A stretch of DNA of 64,000 nt from Mycolicibacterium sp. CBMA 226. Lineage in GTDB: Bacteria; Actinomycetota; Actinomycetes; Mycobacteriales; Mycobacteriaceae. The stretch is from NCBI RefSeq assembly GCF_009729075.1, contig NZ_VTGY01000017.1:1-64000 (forward strand). Reading direction: 5' to 3'. Position numbers and translations under genes: made by a program. Numbering within the stretch: the stretch's first letter is position 1; every line of letters begins with the position of its first letter. This document shows positions 63,432-64,000 of the stretch, in pieces. Below the pieces are notes generated by a model, which was not told the DNA's origin, searched no databases, and saw only the letters and a program-made list of their open reading frames with translations.

Positions 63432-64000
63432 TCAGACTGCCGCCCACCCGCCGTCCACGCTGAGGACTACACCATGAATGTTGGCGGCGTCATCACTGGC
63501 CAGGAACGCCACCGACGCGGCGACTTCCTCCGGTGTGCTCATCCGCCGGGACGGCAGCCGTTCCAGCACCGGCTGGACGTGGTCGACGAATTCCTGTTGG
63601 CGCTCGGTCGCGATCGGTCCCGGCGCCACCGCATTGACCCGAACCCCGAAGGGTCCGTACTCATCAGCCCAGGACGTGGTGAGTGAGTGGATCGCTGCCT
63701 TGTTGGAGTTGTAGATGGCCGAACCGCTCGCCCCGCGCAGTCCGGTGATCGACCCGATGTTCACCACAGCTCCGCCGCCGTTTCGCACCATTGCGGGAGC
63801 AATCAGTCCGGTGAGCAGGAATGGCGCAAAGACGTTGACCTCAAAGGCCTCTCGTAGCACCGTCGGCGCGATATCACCCGTCGGTGCCGGCATCAGCAGG
63901 GTGGCGGCGTTGTTGACCAGGATGTCCAGGCGGCCGCCCACTGCTTCCGTGGCGCGTTCGGCAAGGGCGCGGATCGCTTCGTCGCCGCCTGCCAGGTCCG
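63432..64000 (-). CDS. Short-chain dehydrogenase/reductase, N-terminus beyond the window
   Basis: The frame is open from the stop at 63432 to the window edge, so the start and cofactor motif lie outside. Visible elements are DILVNNAATLL (NNAG motif), VVNIGSITGLRG (catalytic Ser region), IYNSNKAAIHSLT (YxxxK: Tyr and Lys present), VRVNAVAPGPIATE and SVDGGWAAV at the end, typical of classical SDRs. The upstream residues DLAGGDEAIRALAERA also fit. Its substrate is unknown; it precedes the hydrolase lipoprotein on the same strand. Confidence 0.88.
   Translation of the reverse strand, partial: DLAGGDEAIRALAERATEAVGGRLDILVNNAATLLMPAPTGDIAPTVLREAFEVNVFAPFLLTGLIAPAMVRNGGGAVVNIGSITGLRGASGSAIYNSNKAAIHSLTTSWADEYGPFGVRVNAVAPGPIATERQQEFVDHVQPVLERLPSRRMSTPEEVAASVAFLASDDAANIHGVVLSVDGGWAAV

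Overview
The window is chromosomal DNA of a mycobacterium, most likely a rapid grower of the Mycolicibacterium type. The evidence is an antigen 85 mycolyltransferase, a complete yrbE/mce lipid-import operon with Mce-associated genes, a PecA-like aspartic protease, an F420-type luciferase-like oxidoreductase, a Zur-controlled set of zinc-free ribosomal proteins, an FAD-free type methylenetetrahydrofolate reductase, many acyl-CoA enzymes, uniformly high GC and frequent GTG starts. I saw no tRNA, rRNA, CRISPR array, insertion sequence or prophage. Coding is dense and intact throughout; the only clearly abnormal sequence is at the left edge.

Layout. 1-180 is a 47-G homopolymer that joins the proline-rich tail of an antigen 85 gene to a fragment of an unrelated DUF1688 protein, and is probably an assembly artefact. 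1.3-3.6 kb is the zinc-starvation module: a CobW-like protein diverging from rpmB, rpmG, rpsN and rpsR paralogues, with two Zur-type palindromes between. 3.6-12.9 kb holds mixed housekeeping and lipid genes (rhomboid protease, TesB thioesterase, methyltransferase, nitrobindin-like protein, serine hydrolase, carboxyltransferase, FAD oxidoreductase, SDR). 13-26.5 kb has a YWTD-type propeller, an Escherichia-type IlvD with a divergent MmyB-type regulator, a secreted amidase, a CocE-type hydrolase, a sulfotransferase, a TetR/DUF1214 pair and the helicase HrpA.

26.5-40.8 kb is a series of small regulator-target modules: TetR/acyl-CoA dehydrogenase, MarR/secreted peptide, TetR/keto-acid decarboxylase/FAD monooxygenase, and AraC-PadR/SnoaL/luciferase-like. 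Several have clear palindromic operators, often one copy in front of each divergent gene. 41-52.3 kb is a 12-gene minus-strand operon: yrbEA, yrbEB, mceA-F, two Mce-associated proteins, a DUF732 protein and a CAP-like secreted protein, most of them coupled by 1-5 nt gaps or short overlaps.

52.5-59.6 kb carries cell-surface enzymes: a glycoside hydrolase with a long helical and low-complexity tail, a divergent aspartic protease of PecA type that lacks a PE domain, a DUF445 membrane protein and a Tat-exported GH5-like hydrolase. 59.7-64 kb has a TetR/acyl-CoA dehydrogenase pair separated by four evenly spaced AGTACT sites, a ferric-reductase-like membrane protein, an exported epoxide-hydrolase-like lipoprotein and an SDR cut by the window edge. 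Nothing here is clearly a wholly new system. The best candidates for new biology are the CAP/DUF732 extension of the mce operon, the PE-less PecA protease beside the tailed glycosidase, and the paired-operator modules.
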